Source of the DNA: Chitinophagales bacterium | Lineage (GTDB): Bacteria; Bacteroidota; Bacteroidia; Chitinophagales; CAIODY01 | Assembly (NCBI GenBank): GCA_947449695.1 | Contig: CANFST010000031.1 | Location: 1 to 34,846, forward strand | Length of the DNA: 34,846 bases | Direction of reading: 5' to 3' | In this document: piece by piece, positions 1 to 8,012 of the stretch | Layout: each line of letters opens with the position of its first letter | Position numbering within the stretch: the stretch's first letter is position 1 | Position numbers and translations under genes: made by a program | The notes under the pieces: model-generated | The model's database searches: none | What the model saw: the letters and a program-made list of their open reading frames with translations, nothing else | Told to the model about the DNA's origin: nothing

Positions 1-731
1 AAAAGAGCTATTTCATTTTGTTGTTGTTCGATAATGGCTATTAGGTTTTGGCTGGTGTTATCGTGTTTTAAAATAATAATTTGTTCAGCAGCTACTGTGC
101 CTCTTACTTCTAAAGCATATTGTGGTGTGGTGGTGCGTATGCCTACGTTTGTTTTATCTGTGCCTAATACAAAACCATTATTAATATTTACTTTGGCATT
201 TGCACCTATGGCAGTGGTGTTGGAAATGTTGGTGCTGTCAGAACCTGTGTTTGCACCCAAGTAGGTATTTAATTGACCAGTGGTATTCGTATAGCCCGAA
301 TTTGAACCGACAAAAGTATTTTGCTGGGTGTTTAGATTTGTTGTATTATTAGTATTGTTATACCCTGCACTAAAACCAACAAATGTGTTATCTAAACCAT
401 AGTTAGTGGAGGCAATGGTAGCATTTGCAGCACATACGCCAATGTATAAATTGCTTGTATTTACTTTATACCATAAAAAGGGGTTGCTGTTTAATGAATA
501 TTTTGCATCTTGTGTGCTAACTGTTAAATCTAGGATACCTGATGACTTTAATGTCATCACTTGTGAGTTATTAAACTTAAACGGTAAATCAGCGATAGAG
601 TTTCCCCATCCTAAATAATTTCCCAATGTGTATGGGTTTCCTGAACCAGCATTTGTTGATTGTGAAAAACAAAATTTTGTCGTTAACAATAAACAACAAA
701 AAACGAGAATGAGTAATAAAAATTGTTTCAT
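1..731 (-). CDS. Secreted fibre/head-repeat protein, C-terminus cut by window edge
   Basis: The frame is open from ATG at 731 to base 1 (243 codons) without a stop, so the gene runs off the left edge. Residues 1-23 form a signal peptide (lysine, then a Leu/Val/Cys-rich core, ending FCFSQ). The middle carries degenerate repeats of the NTFVGxxxGYxNT / NTYLGANTG type followed by a TAIGANA motif. Then comes a segment of the pattern TNVGIRTTTPQYALEVRG, and near the edge a Gln/Glu-rich helix (EQQQNEI). That order is typical of Bacteroidota tail-fibre-like or trimeric-adhesin-like surface proteins, which often end in a coiled coil or an endosialidase-chaperone domain. The start lies 6 nt after the stop of the upstream T9SS cargo gene, so the two are probably co-transcribed. 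A surface or adhesive role is inference; the missing C-terminus prevents a firm call. Confidence 0.75.
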   Translation of the reverse strand, partial: MKQFLLLILVFCCLLLTTKFCFSQSTNAGSGNPYTLGNYLGWGNSIADLPFKFNNSQVMTLKSSGILDLTVSTQDAKYSLNSNPFLWYKVNTSNLYIGVCAANATIASTNYGLDNTFVGFSAGYNNTNNTTNLNTQQNTFVGSNSGYTNTTGQLNTYLGANTGSDSTNISNTTAIGANAKVNINNGFVLGTDKTNVGIRTTTPQYALEVRGTVAAEQIIILKHDNTSQNLIAIIEQQQNEIAL

Positions 732-737
732 GTTAAT

Positions 738-1703
738 TTAGTTTTTGATTATTGTTTTTGAAAATTGTTTTGAATTATTGTTTTTGAAAATTAAGTAGTA
801 TAAACCACTACTCAAATTATTTAAGTTAATTTCTGTTCGAGATTGTTTGATATAAACTGTTTTAATTAAAATACCGAAAGAGTTATAAATTTTAAGTTCA
901 TTAATCTCTTGGTTATTTACTTCAACAATCAAATTATCATGAACAGGATTTGGGTAAATTGATATATTTAAGAACGGGATAGTTTCAGCAAGAACATTTT
1001 CTTTTAAATCAGTTACTGAGATATCATCTACGTATAGATAGCTCCAATAGCCTACATTAGCACCGCCAACATAAATCCCTGTACTTGAAGAGTCGGATAA
1101 AAAATTTCCAATTGTTAAATATCTTTCACCTCCTTTTGCAATAAATGTATCTTGTACTAACTTCCAATTAGTTTTATCAAAGACTGTTCTTTTATTCTTT
1201 CCTTGTGGATTTAGGTAGATTTCATGTTGAATGGACGGAAATGCAATCATTTGTTTTGTAAATAAAAACTCCAAATTATTAGATAAATATTGACTTGAAT
1301 CTGCAATACTTCCAAAACAACTGACGCTGTATTTTTCATTCTTCATTAAAGTATCTGTCAGTTGAATTTGAATATATTCTCTATAATTACCTGTATCTGG
1401 AGTATAGATGCAAAAACCAGCATATGCATTTCCTGTATGAGCATATTGATATCCTGTATAGTTTATAGGTACGCCACAATAAATACCTGTACTGCAAGAG
1501 TTATTATAGTCTGGCGAACCTAAAGTTGGACTTATCCAATCAAGAGCATAGCTTATTTCGCCAGGAAGTGTTGGACAATGTATGGTATCCTCAAAACTCG
1601 GATTAGGTACAAGGTTAGTTTGGGCAAAAGCAGCCTCACCCCAACCCCCAGCAAAGGAGAGGGAGAAATACAAGGCAGTGAAAAGAAGGAATGTTTTTTT
1701 CAT
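738..1703 (-). CDS. T9SS-sorted secreted protein, VPNPSFE-type
   Basis: This 321-residue protein has an N-terminal signal peptide ending in FAQ, followed by TNLVPNPSFED. That motif opens a jelly-roll, carbohydrate-binding-like domain common in Bacteroidota surface proteins. Two further family-like segments are visible (GYQYAHTGNAYAG near residue 85 and YLYVDDISV near residue 225). The last 75 or so residues (IYPNPVHDNL through SGLYYLIFKNN to KTIIKN) are a type A T9SS C-terminal sorting domain, so export through the outer membrane is expected. The signal peptide is unusually long and contains GGWGEA, encoded by what looks like a piece of an interspersed repeat (1633-1664). A TACTTTTG box lies 20 nt upstream of the start. 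No catalytic motif was seen, so the molecular function is unknown. Confidence 0.85.
   Translation of the reverse strand: MKKTFLLFTALYFSLSFAGGWGEAAFAQTNLVPNPSFEDTIHCPTLPGEISYALDWISPTLGSPDYNNSCSTGIYCGVPINYTGYQYAHTGNAYAGFCIYTPDTGNYREYIQIQLTDTLMKNEKYSVSCFGSIADSSQYLSNNLEFLFTKQMIAFPSIQHEIYLNPQGKNKRTVFDKTNWKLVQDTFIAKGGERYLTIGNFLSDSSSTGIYVGGANVGYWSYLYVDDISVTDLKENVLAETIPFLNISIYPNPVHDNLIVEVNNQEINELKIYNSFGILIKTVYIKQSRTEINLNNLSSGLYYLIFKNNNSKQFSKTIIKN
1633..1664. repeat. Fragment resembling an interspersed Bacteroidota repeat, inside a signal peptide
   Basis: The plus-strand text GCCTCACCCCAACCCCC, then AGCAAAGGAGAGGGA, is strikingly GC-rich against its AT-rich surroundings. From memory it resembles the interspersed element in many Bacteroidota genomes whose core reads CCTCACCCC...CCCTCTCC...GGAGAGGG. 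Here the inner palindrome arm is altered. It is read in frame as Ser-Leu-Ser-Phe-Ala-Gly-Gly-Trp-Gly-Glu-Ala in the signal peptide of the gene at 738-1703. Assignment to the repeat family is from recall only. Confidence 0.45.
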
Positions 1704-1723
1704 GGTGGCTATTTTTGTTATAT

Positions 1724-1753
1724 CAAAAGTAAATTAATTTTTGCATAAAGCAG
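1724..1753 (-). promoter_or_regulatory. Promoter for the 738-1703 / 1-731 operon
   Basis: On the minus strand a TACTTTTG box (1731..1724) fits the Bacteroidota -7 consensus TAnnTTTG. It is preceded at exactly 19 nt by CTG, one mismatch from the -33 TTG. The start codon follows about 20 nt downstream. Confidence 0.5.
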
Positions 1754-1982
1754 TTACCTCATTTTTAATCATAGCTATTTCGTTTTTTAATTGTTGTAGT
1801 TCATTTTGTTGTTGGGTTAATTGCATTTGCAATGCTTGGTTTATAAAATCGCTGTGTTCGCTAAGGTTAGTTGCTTTACGAATAGCAATTGTTTCGGTTA
1901 GTGGGCACACTAACCGAGGCAGCAACGAACTTAAATAAGGGATAGAGTTGGTGAAGAATGAGCATGATGATTTTTGAAAATG
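1734..1982 (-). pseudogene. Orphan coiled-coil C-terminal fragment of a fibre-like protein
   Basis: A minus-strand frame opens after a TAG at 1985..1983 and ends at TAA 1736..1734. It has no ATG; the only possible initiators are TTG codons. Its last 35 or so residues form a clear coiled coil (QMQLTQQQNELQQLKNEIAM continuing to ALCKN). The QQQNE motif and 15 nt of DNA (TTCATTTTGTTGTTG) are shared with the end of the fibre-like gene at 1-731. The preceding residues (LPRLVCPLTETIAIRK) look like no intact domain. I read it as the leftover C-terminus of a duplicated fibre-like gene. A small unannotated coiled-coil peptide is possible but less likely. Confidence 0.4.
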
Positions 1983-2107
1983 CTATGGTAAGTTGCATTT
2001 AATTGAGTGGGCGCTGAATGATTAAATAGGATGAAAATGAGTTTAGATTGTATAAACACTTAATTAAAGTGTAACTTGCGGCTGTTTTTTATTTTAAATC
2101 TATTGAT

Positions 2108-2980
2108 ATGCTTAAATATAAAGCTGATATTAAAACTTTAATTTTTCTGATTATAACTACTGCTTTGTTTTTTGTGCAATGGCATTTTGGATTTTATTGG
2201 TGGTTGTATGTAACGTATTTATATTTATCTGTAACTGTTACAGTGATTGCTCACAATCATAATCATGTGCCGATATGGAAACAAAACTGGATGAATGAGG
2301 TGACTGATTACTGGATAACTCTGCTGTATGGTTTTCCGGCATTTATATGGACACCGACGCATAATAAAAATCATCACAAATTTGTAAACAAGGAGGGGGA
2401 TTTTACTATCACTTACAGGCTGACTGAAAAAAATAACTGGTTATCGCTGCTGAGTTATCCTTCTATCAGTAGTTACTATCAGCAAAGCCCTATAACGCAA
2501 CATTTGAAGGAGATAAAAGCTAAAAATAAAACTCAGTTTTATATTGCTATTTTTCAATATGTGGCATTGGGTTTATTCATTGGGTTTACCCTGTATTTGA
2601 ATTGGCGCAAGGCTTTATTGTTTGTGGTGTTGCCTCAGCAGTTTGCCATATTTACGGTGCTGATATTTAACTATATTCAGCATGTATATACTGATGAAGA
2701 ATCGGATTTTAATCATTCAAGAAATTTTATCAGCCCACTTACAAATTTTATGTTGTTTAATAATGGGTATCATACGGCTCATCATTACAGAGCAAGTGTA
2801 CACTGGAGTTTATTGCCGCAAACTCATGCATCGATTGCGGATAAAATTGATAGCAGATTGATAGAAAAAGGTTTTTGGAATTATATGATTAAAACTTATT
2901 TCGTAGCGCCATTGTTGCCTAAATACAGAGCAGTTAATATGCGATTGCTTCGAAAAGAAAACGAGCATAAAGCTTATTGA
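2108..2980 (+). CDS. Fatty acid desaturase family protein
   Basis: This 290-residue integral membrane protein has the three histidine clusters of di-iron membrane desaturases and hydroxylases: HNHNH at 49-53, HNKNHH at 85-90 and HTAHH at 222-226, with extra His around 192 and 203. Hydrophobic stretches lie near residues 10-48, 68-82, 145-163 and 169-190, as expected for a four-helix membrane core with the His boxes in the cytoplasm. Known family members insert a double bond into, or hydroxylate, acyl chains using O2 and an electron donor; the substrate and position cannot be read from the sequence. It is slightly shorter than typical acyl-lipid desaturases. Its stop overlaps the stop of the convergent beta-propeller gene by 7 nt. 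Confidence 0.85.
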   Translation: MLKYKADIKTLIFLIITTALFFVQWHFGFYWWLYVTYLYLSVTVTVIAHNHNHVPIWKQNWMNEVTDYWITLLYGFPAFIWTPTHNKNHHKFVNKEGDFTITYRLTEKNNWLSLLSYPSISSYYQQSPITQHLKEIKAKNKTQFYIAIFQYVALGLFIGFTLYLNWRKALLFVVLPQQFAIFTVLIFNYIQHVYTDEESDFNHSRNFISPLTNFMLFNNGYHTAHHYRASVHWSLLPQTHASIADKIDSRLIEKGFWNYMIKTYFVAPLLPKYRAVNMRLLRKENEHKAY

Positions 2981-3984
2981 TTGGAATAAACCAATACTTC
3001 AAAAGTATTTGGAAGCAAATGTTTTTTGCCTTCCTGAAACTTTCCGGCCGGAAGATATATTTTTTTGCTTCTCTTATCAATCATCATGGTACGGCAGCCT
3101 TTTTGAGTGATTAAGGTTTGTAATAATTTATATTCGGCAGGCGATTGTTGTTGGAATATACTGACATTGCCTTCGCCATTTGAACTGTAAATGATTTTTG
3201 TGATTGGGTCGAAAACAACTGCATCGGCGCCGCCTCCGATATGTAAAGTACTGACAATTTTTTTATCGCGATAATTGGAAACTATTAACAGATTATTGTC
3301 GCAAACACTAAATAATAATTTGTTGGCAGTATCAATAGCTAAGCCAGTAGGTTCGTTGCCTGGTGCAATTGACCATTGATTGATAACGGCTCTTTCTTTG
3401 CTGTCTATCTGAACAATTTCATTTTTATCTTCTAAATTAACAAATATGCTGCCTTTATCGTCGCATACGGCAAATTCGGGTTTGCCGCCTAAACTGATAG
3501 TGCCGTTTTCTTTCATTGATAAAGGGTCAATGGCAGTAGCATCTTTACTTCTGCCATTGAATGTGAATATTTGATTAGAAAATTTATCAAATAGAATTGC
3601 ATCCGGATTTTTACCATTGATGGCAATGGTATCAAAAACATGAAAATTGTTTAGATTAAAAACAGTGAGAGAATTGGTTTTGCCATTGCTTGTAAAACCT
3701 TTACTTAAATTACAATTTAATGCAATGCCATGAATGCCAATTGTGTTTTGTATTTCATCAATGATGGTGTCTTTATCCATATCAATCACAATCAACTTAA
3801 TGCCATGCGATACAAATAAATGACGTTTGTCATCAGAGGCTGCAAGATAATCCCAACCATAACTATCGTGAATCTGTATGGCTTTTTGCAAGTGATAAGG
3901 CTTGAAATTATTTTGTGCAGAAATAAATTTTGAACAAAAAATCAAGGCGATAAAAAATAATATTTTATTGATAGCTGATGACAT
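2974..3984 (-). CDS. Secreted YncE/YVTN-type beta-propeller protein
   Basis: The 336-residue product has a signal peptide (about 1-23, ending ISAQ) and then serial propeller blades. Recurring strands include HLFVSHGIKLIVIDMD, KGFTSNGKTNSLTVFNL, QIFTFNGRSKDATAID and IIYSSNGEGNVSIFQQ, spaced roughly 40-45 residues apart. That is the spacing of YVTN/YncE-like seven-bladed propellers. Such proteins are periplasmic or surface-bound with poorly defined binding roles. The start is ATG at 3984, with a TACATTTG box 17 nt upstream. There is no T9SS tail, so it is probably periplasmic. No catalytic residues are expected in the family. Confidence 0.8.
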   Translation of the reverse strand: MSSAINKILFFIALIFCSKFISAQNNFKPYHLQKAIQIHDSYGWDYLAASDDKRHLFVSHGIKLIVIDMDKDTIIDEIQNTIGIHGIALNCNLSKGFTSNGKTNSLTVFNLNNFHVFDTIAINGKNPDAILFDKFSNQIFTFNGRSKDATAIDPLSMKENGTISLGGKPEFAVCDDKGSIFVNLEDKNEIVQIDSKERAVINQWSIAPGNEPTGLAIDTANKLLFSVCDNNLLIVSNYRDKKIVSTLHIGGGADAVVFDPITKIIYSSNGEGNVSIFQQQSPAEYKLLQTLITQKGCRTMMIDKRSKKIYLPAGKFQEGKKHLLPNTFEVLVYSNQ

Positions 3985-4001
3985 ATTTTATTTTAAAAAA
4001 A

Positions 4002-4009
4002 CAAATGTA
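4002..4009 (-). promoter_or_regulatory. Candidate -7 box for the beta-propeller gene
   Basis: Minus-strand TACATTTG matches TAnnTTTG and ends 17 nt before the ATG at 3984. No TTG is seen at the canonical 19-nt spacing, so this is a -7 match only. Confidence 0.4.
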
Positions 4010-4072
4010 ATGTTTTAAAGTAATTTATGCTGTAATGCTCAATTAAGTTGAAGTTAAAAAAGAATCAACCAA

Positions 4073-4846
4073 TTATTTTATCAGCACCAATCTTATTTGT
4101 TCGCCTTCTTTTAAATTAAAAATGCGGCTGATGTTATAATTTCGGATAGCAATTTCTAAATATCCGAATTGGTTGAAATAGGCTACAGGCTCGTGTGTGC
4201 CAACATCAAACACATGCGATTGAATGGATGTTAATGGTGATTTGTAGCCAAAATGAATCTCTATTTTTTTGTCTGCAATAAATTCGGAAATGACTGTTTG
4301 ATGCATATTGGTAATCAGATTTCCGAAGCTATCAACCAACCAAATACTTCCACTAATACTATTGTCATCTTTTTTTATGCTATCACGGAAGATAACTTGT
4401 TCGGGGAGGTATGTTTTGCCTAACTGATTAAAATCAGAAGAGGTGGAAAATTTTTTAATTGCTTCAGCAATTGTCAGATTGAAGTTTTTATCATCGTGCA
4501 AGTTGCCAACTATTTGGTATTCGGGATTTTTATTTTGAAATAATAAATTGAAAATTCCATTATTCGGCGATAAAAAATAGTGCCCGTTGTATTTGGCAAA
4601 AATTAATTCTGAATCTTTATGGTGATGCGAATTTACTAATATCAAATGCAAGCTACCAGTTGGGAAATGTGGATAAAGATTTTCGATGAGGTAGGCTGCA
4701 TGACTAATTTGCAATGGTTTAATATCGTGACTTATATCATTGAAAGCCACTTGGGGCAAAGCATTGCTGATGTTCAACTTTAATAAAGTTACACTGCCAT
4801 CGGTTAAGCCAAAATCGGTTGTAAATGTGATTAACTGTGTTTGCAA
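4073..4846 (-). CDS. Divergent SAM hydrolase/halogenase-fold (DUF62) protein
   Basis: The 257-residue product begins with TTG at 4846 (in-frame TAA at 4858..4856 and no ATG between), which keeps the family's N-terminal TTDFGLTD motif at residues 9-16. Other family landmarks are NDISHDIKP (36-44), HYFLSPNNGIF (89-99) and the C-terminal domain's VDSFGNLITNM (171-181) and GYLEIAIRN (228-236). The family includes S-adenosylmethionine hydrolases (adenosine-forming) and the fluorinase/chlorinase enzymes. The usual VDPGVGxxRR segment is replaced by VNSHHHKDSE (71-80), and the HGRD segment is absent near residues 118-130, so the known Asp/Arg/His triad is not present. SAM or adenosine binding may persist; hydrolysis as described for archaeal members is doubtful. 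It is divergent from phoH. Confidence 0.75.
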   Translation of the reverse strand: MQTQLITFTTDFGLTDGSVTLLKLNISNALPQVAFNDISHDIKPLQISHAAYLIENLYPHFPTGSLHLILVNSHHHKDSELIFAKYNGHYFLSPNNGIFNLLFQNKNPEYQIVGNLHDDKNFNLTIAEAIKKFSTSSDFNQLGKTYLPEQVIFRDSIKKDDNSISGSIWLVDSFGNLITNMHQTVISEFIADKKIEIHFGYKSPLTSIQSHVFDVGTHEPVAYFNQFGYLEIAIRNYNISRIFNLKEGEQIRLVLIK

Positions 4847-4877
4847 ATCGAAAAATTATCGCTTTATATTTACGGCA

Positions 4878-4885
4878 CAAAGTAA
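4878..4885 (-). promoter_or_regulatory. Weak -7-like box for the DUF62 gene
   Basis: Minus-strand TTACTTTG differs from TAnnTTTG at one position and lies 31 nt before the TTG start at 4846. It is the best box in the divergent gap but weak. Confidence 0.3.
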
Positions 4886-5023
4886 TAGCATTTTGTTTTC
4901 AAATTATTTTGATGTTATGACTATGATGAAGTTATTAATCCATTTTTTTGGTGTACTGATTTTAAATATTGTCAATAACAAGAAACCAACTTTTATATTC
5001 ATTAAATAATAAACCCAATAGCT

Positions 5024-5974
5024 TTGAACGAAACTATTATTCATCTCGAAGGAATTAATCCTGTTGATTTTTTTGGCGTCAATAATTCTAAATTAGAAAT
5101 TTTAAAACGCAACTTTCCTGAAGTTAAAATCAATGCACGAGGCTCAGCAATTAAATTGCTAGGAAATCAAAAAGACAGAGATTTACTGGAAGATAAAATC
5201 CATCAAATAATTTCATTGATTGAAAAATATGGCAAGGTTAGTGAAAGAAGCGTTGAAAGCTTAGTTAACAGTGATGAATCTGCTGAAGTTACCATGCCTG
5301 AAATGACTGAAGATGTCATTGTTTATGGCACTAATGGTCATGTTGTAAAGAGCAGAACTGAAAATCAAAAAAAATTGGTAGCAGCTGCTGAAAAGAATGA
5401 TGTTGTGTTTGCAATCGGACCTGCAGGAACTGGTAAAACATATACAGCCGTAGCTTTGGCGGTAAGAGCCCTGAAGAATAAATGGGTTAAAAAAATTGTA
5501 TTAACTCGTCCGGCGGTTGAGGCTGGTGAAAGTTTGGGTTTTTTGCCTGGCGATTTAAAAGAAAAAATTGATCCTTATCTCCGTCCGCTTTATGATGCAT
5601 TGGATGACATGATTCCAGCCGATAAATTACAATATTATATGGCTAATCGGGTGATTGAAATTGCGCCCTTAGCATTTATGAGAGGTCGTACTTTGGATAA
5701 TGCATTTATTATTTTGGATGAGGCTCAGAATACAACTGATCTGCAATTAAAAATGTTGTTGACTCGTATTGGTCCAAATGCAAAAGCTATTATAACAGGT
5801 GATTTGTCGCAAGTTGACTTGCCAAAACATCAACGTAGTGGGCTTTATAAAGCTTTAGATATATTAAAAGAAATTGAAGGTATTGGTATAATAAGATTGA
5901 ATGAGAGTGATGTGGTGCGTCATCGTTTAGTGAAACATATCATTAAGGCTTATGATAATACTGATGATAAATAA
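5024..5974 (+). CDS. phoH: PhoH family ATPase
   Basis: This 316-residue cytoplasmic protein has a short N-terminal KH-like/RNA-binding region (about 1-75) and a PhoH ATPase domain. Walker A is GPAGTGKT at 132-139 and Walker B is FIILDEAQN at 228-236, with the family hallmarks TRPAVEAGESLGFLPGD (161-177) and ITGDLSQVDLP further on. PhoH proteins are linked to RNA metabolism and phosphate starvation in other bacteria; the exact reaction is not settled. The start is TTG at 5024, because no ATG lies upstream in frame and the N-terminus (NETIIHLEGI) matches the form seen in Bacteroidota. Oddly, this TTG lies inside a TAGCTTTG string (5019-5026) that would itself be a perfect -7 box, so either the box or the start needs checking. 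Confidence 0.9.
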   Translation: MNETIIHLEGINPVDFFGVNNSKLEILKRNFPEVKINARGSAIKLLGNQKDRDLLEDKIHQIISLIEKYGKVSERSVESLVNSDESAEVTMPEMTEDVIVYGTNGHVVKSRTENQKKLVAAAEKNDVVFAIGPAGTGKTYTAVALAVRALKNKWVKKIVLTRPAVEAGESLGFLPGDLKEKIDPYLRPLYDALDDMIPADKLQYYMANRVIEIAPLAFMRGRTLDNAFIILDEAQNTTDLQLKMLLTRIGPNAKAIITGDLSQVDLPKHQRSGLYKALDILKEIEGIGIIRLNESDVVRHRLVKHIIKAYDNTDDK

Positions 5975-5983
5975 GATTCGAAA

Positions 5984-7258
5984 TTAAAATTTCTTCACTG
6001 CATCAATCGTTTTTGCAATTTCATTTTCACCTAAAGCCATACTGAAAAACCAACTTTCATATGCCGATGGCGGTAAATAAATTCCTTCATTCAGCATGTG
6101 ATGGAAGAATTTGTTGAACAATGGAATATCACACTGCGAAGCAGTTTCAAAATCTTTTACTTTATGTTCGCCAAAATGCACACTAATCATACTACCCATA
6201 TGATTGATAGTATGCACAATTCCTTTGGCAGTAAGTACTTCATGCAATTGTTGTTTTAATAAATTGCCAGTTGCTTCTAAATCAGAATAAATTTGAGGAT
6301 TGTTTTTCAAAATGGACAGTGTTGTAAATCCTGCCGTTACAGCTACCGGATTACCACTTAAAGTGCCAGCTTGATAAACTTTTCCAACAGGAGCAATACA
6401 TTCCATGATTTCTTTTTTACCGCCAAATGCACCTACTGGCATTCCGCCACCGATTACTTTTCCGTAGCAAACTAAATCAGCATTTACTTTTAATTTTTCT
6501 TGTGCACCACCTTGTGCTAATCTGAATCCTGTCATCACTTCATCAAAAATCAAAACAGCTTTGTGCTCATCACACAATTTGCGTAAGCCTTCTACATAGC
6601 CTTCTTCGGGTAAGATGCAGCCCATATTGCCAGCCACTGGTTCTAAAATTATTGCAGCAATTTCATTCGGATTTTCAGCGAATAATTTCTTTACGGCTTC
6701 TAAATTATTGTAAGGTGCAGTGAGCGTATCATTACTTACACCAACAGTTACACCAGGTACAGTTTGAATATTAAATGTTGCCAAGCCACTTCCTGCTTTC
6801 ACTAAAAAAGCATCAGCATGACCATGATAACAACCTGCGAACTTGATGAATTTATTTTTGCCTGTGTATCCACGAGCCAAGCGCAATGCACTCATACAGG
6901 CTTCTGTGCCGCTACTTACTAATCTAATCAAATCAACATTTGGAACCATTAATTTAATTAACTCTGCCATTTGTGTTTCCAGTTCAGTTGGTGTGCCAAA
7001 TGAAATAGCAGTTTTAACTTTTTCAATCATAGCATCCACCACTTCTTTTTGACAATGACCTAAAATCATTGGTCCCCACGAGTTGATATAATCAACATAA
7101 TTATTGCCATCTACATCAGTTAAATAAGCTCCTGATGCAGATTGCATGAATATTGGATTGCCTCCAACGCTTTTAAATGCTCTCACCGGTGAGTTTACTC
7201 CACCTGGAATATGTAGGTGTGCTTTATTAAATAAATTCAGACTTTGTGTTGTGTTCAT
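5984..7258 (-). CDS. hemL: Glutamate-1-semialdehyde 2,1-aminomutase
   Basis: This PLP enzyme of the C5 tetrapyrrole pathway converts glutamate-1-semialdehyde to 5-aminolevulinate. Landmarks are the N-terminal [28 protein letters not shown] (PLP phosphate binding, near 115), [19 protein letters not shown] (about 238-246) and [17 protein letters not shown] with the Schiff-base lysine at about 267. About 424 residues is the usual length. I chose ATG at 7258 over the TTG at 7261 because the ATG shares its A with the TGA stop of the upstream CarboxypepD_reg-like gene (TGATG). This 1-nt overlap implies translational coupling. No other haem gene is in the window. Confidence 0.96.
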   Translation of the reverse strand: MNTTQSLNLFNKAHLHIPGGVNSPVRAFKSVGGNPIFMQSASGAYLTDVDGNNYVDYINSWGPMILGHCQKEVVDAMIEKVKTAISFGTPTELETQMAELIKLMVPNVDLIRLVSSGTEACMSALRLARGYTGKNKFIKFAGCYHGHADAFLVKAGSGLATFNIQTVPGVTVGVSNDTLTAPYNNLEAVKKLFAENPNEIAAIILEPVAGNMGCILPEEGYVEGLRKLCDEHKAVLIFDEVMTGFRLAQGGAQEKLKVNADLVCYGKVIGGGMPVGAFGGKKEIMECIAPVGKVYQAGTLSGNPVAVTAGFTTLSILKNNPQIYSDLEATGNLLKQQLHEVLTAKGIVHTINHMGSMISVHFGEHKVKDFETASQCDIPLFNKFFHHMLNEGIYLPPSAYESWFFSMALGENEIAKTIDAVKKF

Positions 7259-7896
7259 CAATAGTATTGTTTCTTCTTAAAATCACCACGTTTCCATGCT
7301 TTAAAAAACTCTGCCCAAGCCAGAGGATTGAAAATGTTTTGTGGTGGGATTTGCCCTTTGTAATAATAAGAGCTGGCATAATTTCTTAAATAAGTTGCAG
7401 CAGATTCTCTGCCATCAACAGGCACTGACATTCTTAGTTCGTCACTTGACATTTTTTTTAGATTTTTTTCTGCTCTATCCAAATCATCATCAGGAACTTT
7501 TAAATTCAAGAATGCTTTTTTAAATTCTTCAGGTCGGGGGTATGGACGAATAACTGTAACTGGCAAGTTCACAGTATCTTCTGCTAGTAATTGCATGATA
7601 CTATATCTGTCTTCAGATAAATTACTTGGAATTTTTATCCATCTTTTTTTAAAACCAACATAACTAAAAGATATACTATCACCTTCGGCAGCAGCAAAAG
7701 TAAAAAAGCCGGAATAATTGCTATAAGTACCCATGCCATTGGATTTATCATAAATGACAGCGTATGGTAATACTTCTAAACTATCACTGCTTAGAACCAT
7801 GCCACTAAACTGAACTACATGTTTGACGGCATTATTCTGTGCTTGCAAAAAATTTGAGCTAAGCAACAGAATAAGACCTATTACAATTTTATTCAT
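7258..7896 (-). CDS. CarboxypepD_reg-like domain secreted protein
   Basis: The 212-residue protein has a signal peptide (1-19, ending LQAQ) and then a carboxypeptidase-regulatory-like beta-sandwich at about 30-110. The fold's landmarks are [49 protein letters not shown] and a VTVIRPYP segment. These modules usually sit at the N-terminus of TonB-dependent receptors or in small stand-alone periplasmic proteins in Bacteroidota. The C-terminal part (about 115-212) is charged and Tyr-rich with no barrel, so this is the small free-standing type. It lies directly upstream of hemL with a TGATG overlap. The pairing may be only transcriptional convenience; a functional link with haem synthesis is not supported by the sequence. 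Confidence 0.8.
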   Translation of the reverse strand: MNKIVIGLILLLSSNFLQAQNNAVKHVVQFSGMVLSSDSLEVLPYAVIYDKSNGMGTYSNYSGFFTFAAAEGDSISFSYVGFKKRWIKIPSNLSEDRYSIMQLLAEDTVNLPVTVIRPYPRPEEFKKAFLNLKVPDDDLDRAEKNLKKMSSDELRMSVPVDGRESAATYLRNYASSYYYKGQIPPQNIFNPLAWAEFFKAWKRGDFKKKQYY

Positions 7897-7900
7897 TCAA

Positions 7901-7908
7901 CAAAGTTA
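7901..7908 (-). promoter_or_regulatory. -7-like box flush with the CarboxypepD_reg gene start
   Basis: Minus-strand TAACTTTG ends only 4 nt before the ATG at 7896. If real, the mRNA would be leaderless or nearly so. No -33 TTG is at the proper spacing, so chance in AT-rich DNA is possible. Confidence 0.3.
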
Positions 7909-7995
7909 TTTTTAAATATTCTAATTACTGCTTTTTAACAAAAAAAATGAATAAAAATTGTGGAGTTGAAAGCAATTTTATTGTTAAGTAGATTC

Positions 7996-8003
7996 TACTT
8001 TTG
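7996..8003 (+). promoter_or_regulatory. -7 box for the 8013 / XTP pyrophosphatase operon
   Basis: TACTTTTG matches TAnnTTTG and ends 9 nt before the ATG at 8013, predicting a very short 5' leader. The alternative TTG start at 8001 falls inside this box, which argues for ATG 8013. Confidence 0.45.
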
Positions 8004-8012
8004 CAATCTGCC

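Noticed and set aside
4740-5009. 89-codon plus-strand frame between the DUF62 gene and phoH
   Set aside because: It mostly overlaps the minus-strand DUF62 gene and the rest is low-complexity; no motif or homologous pattern.
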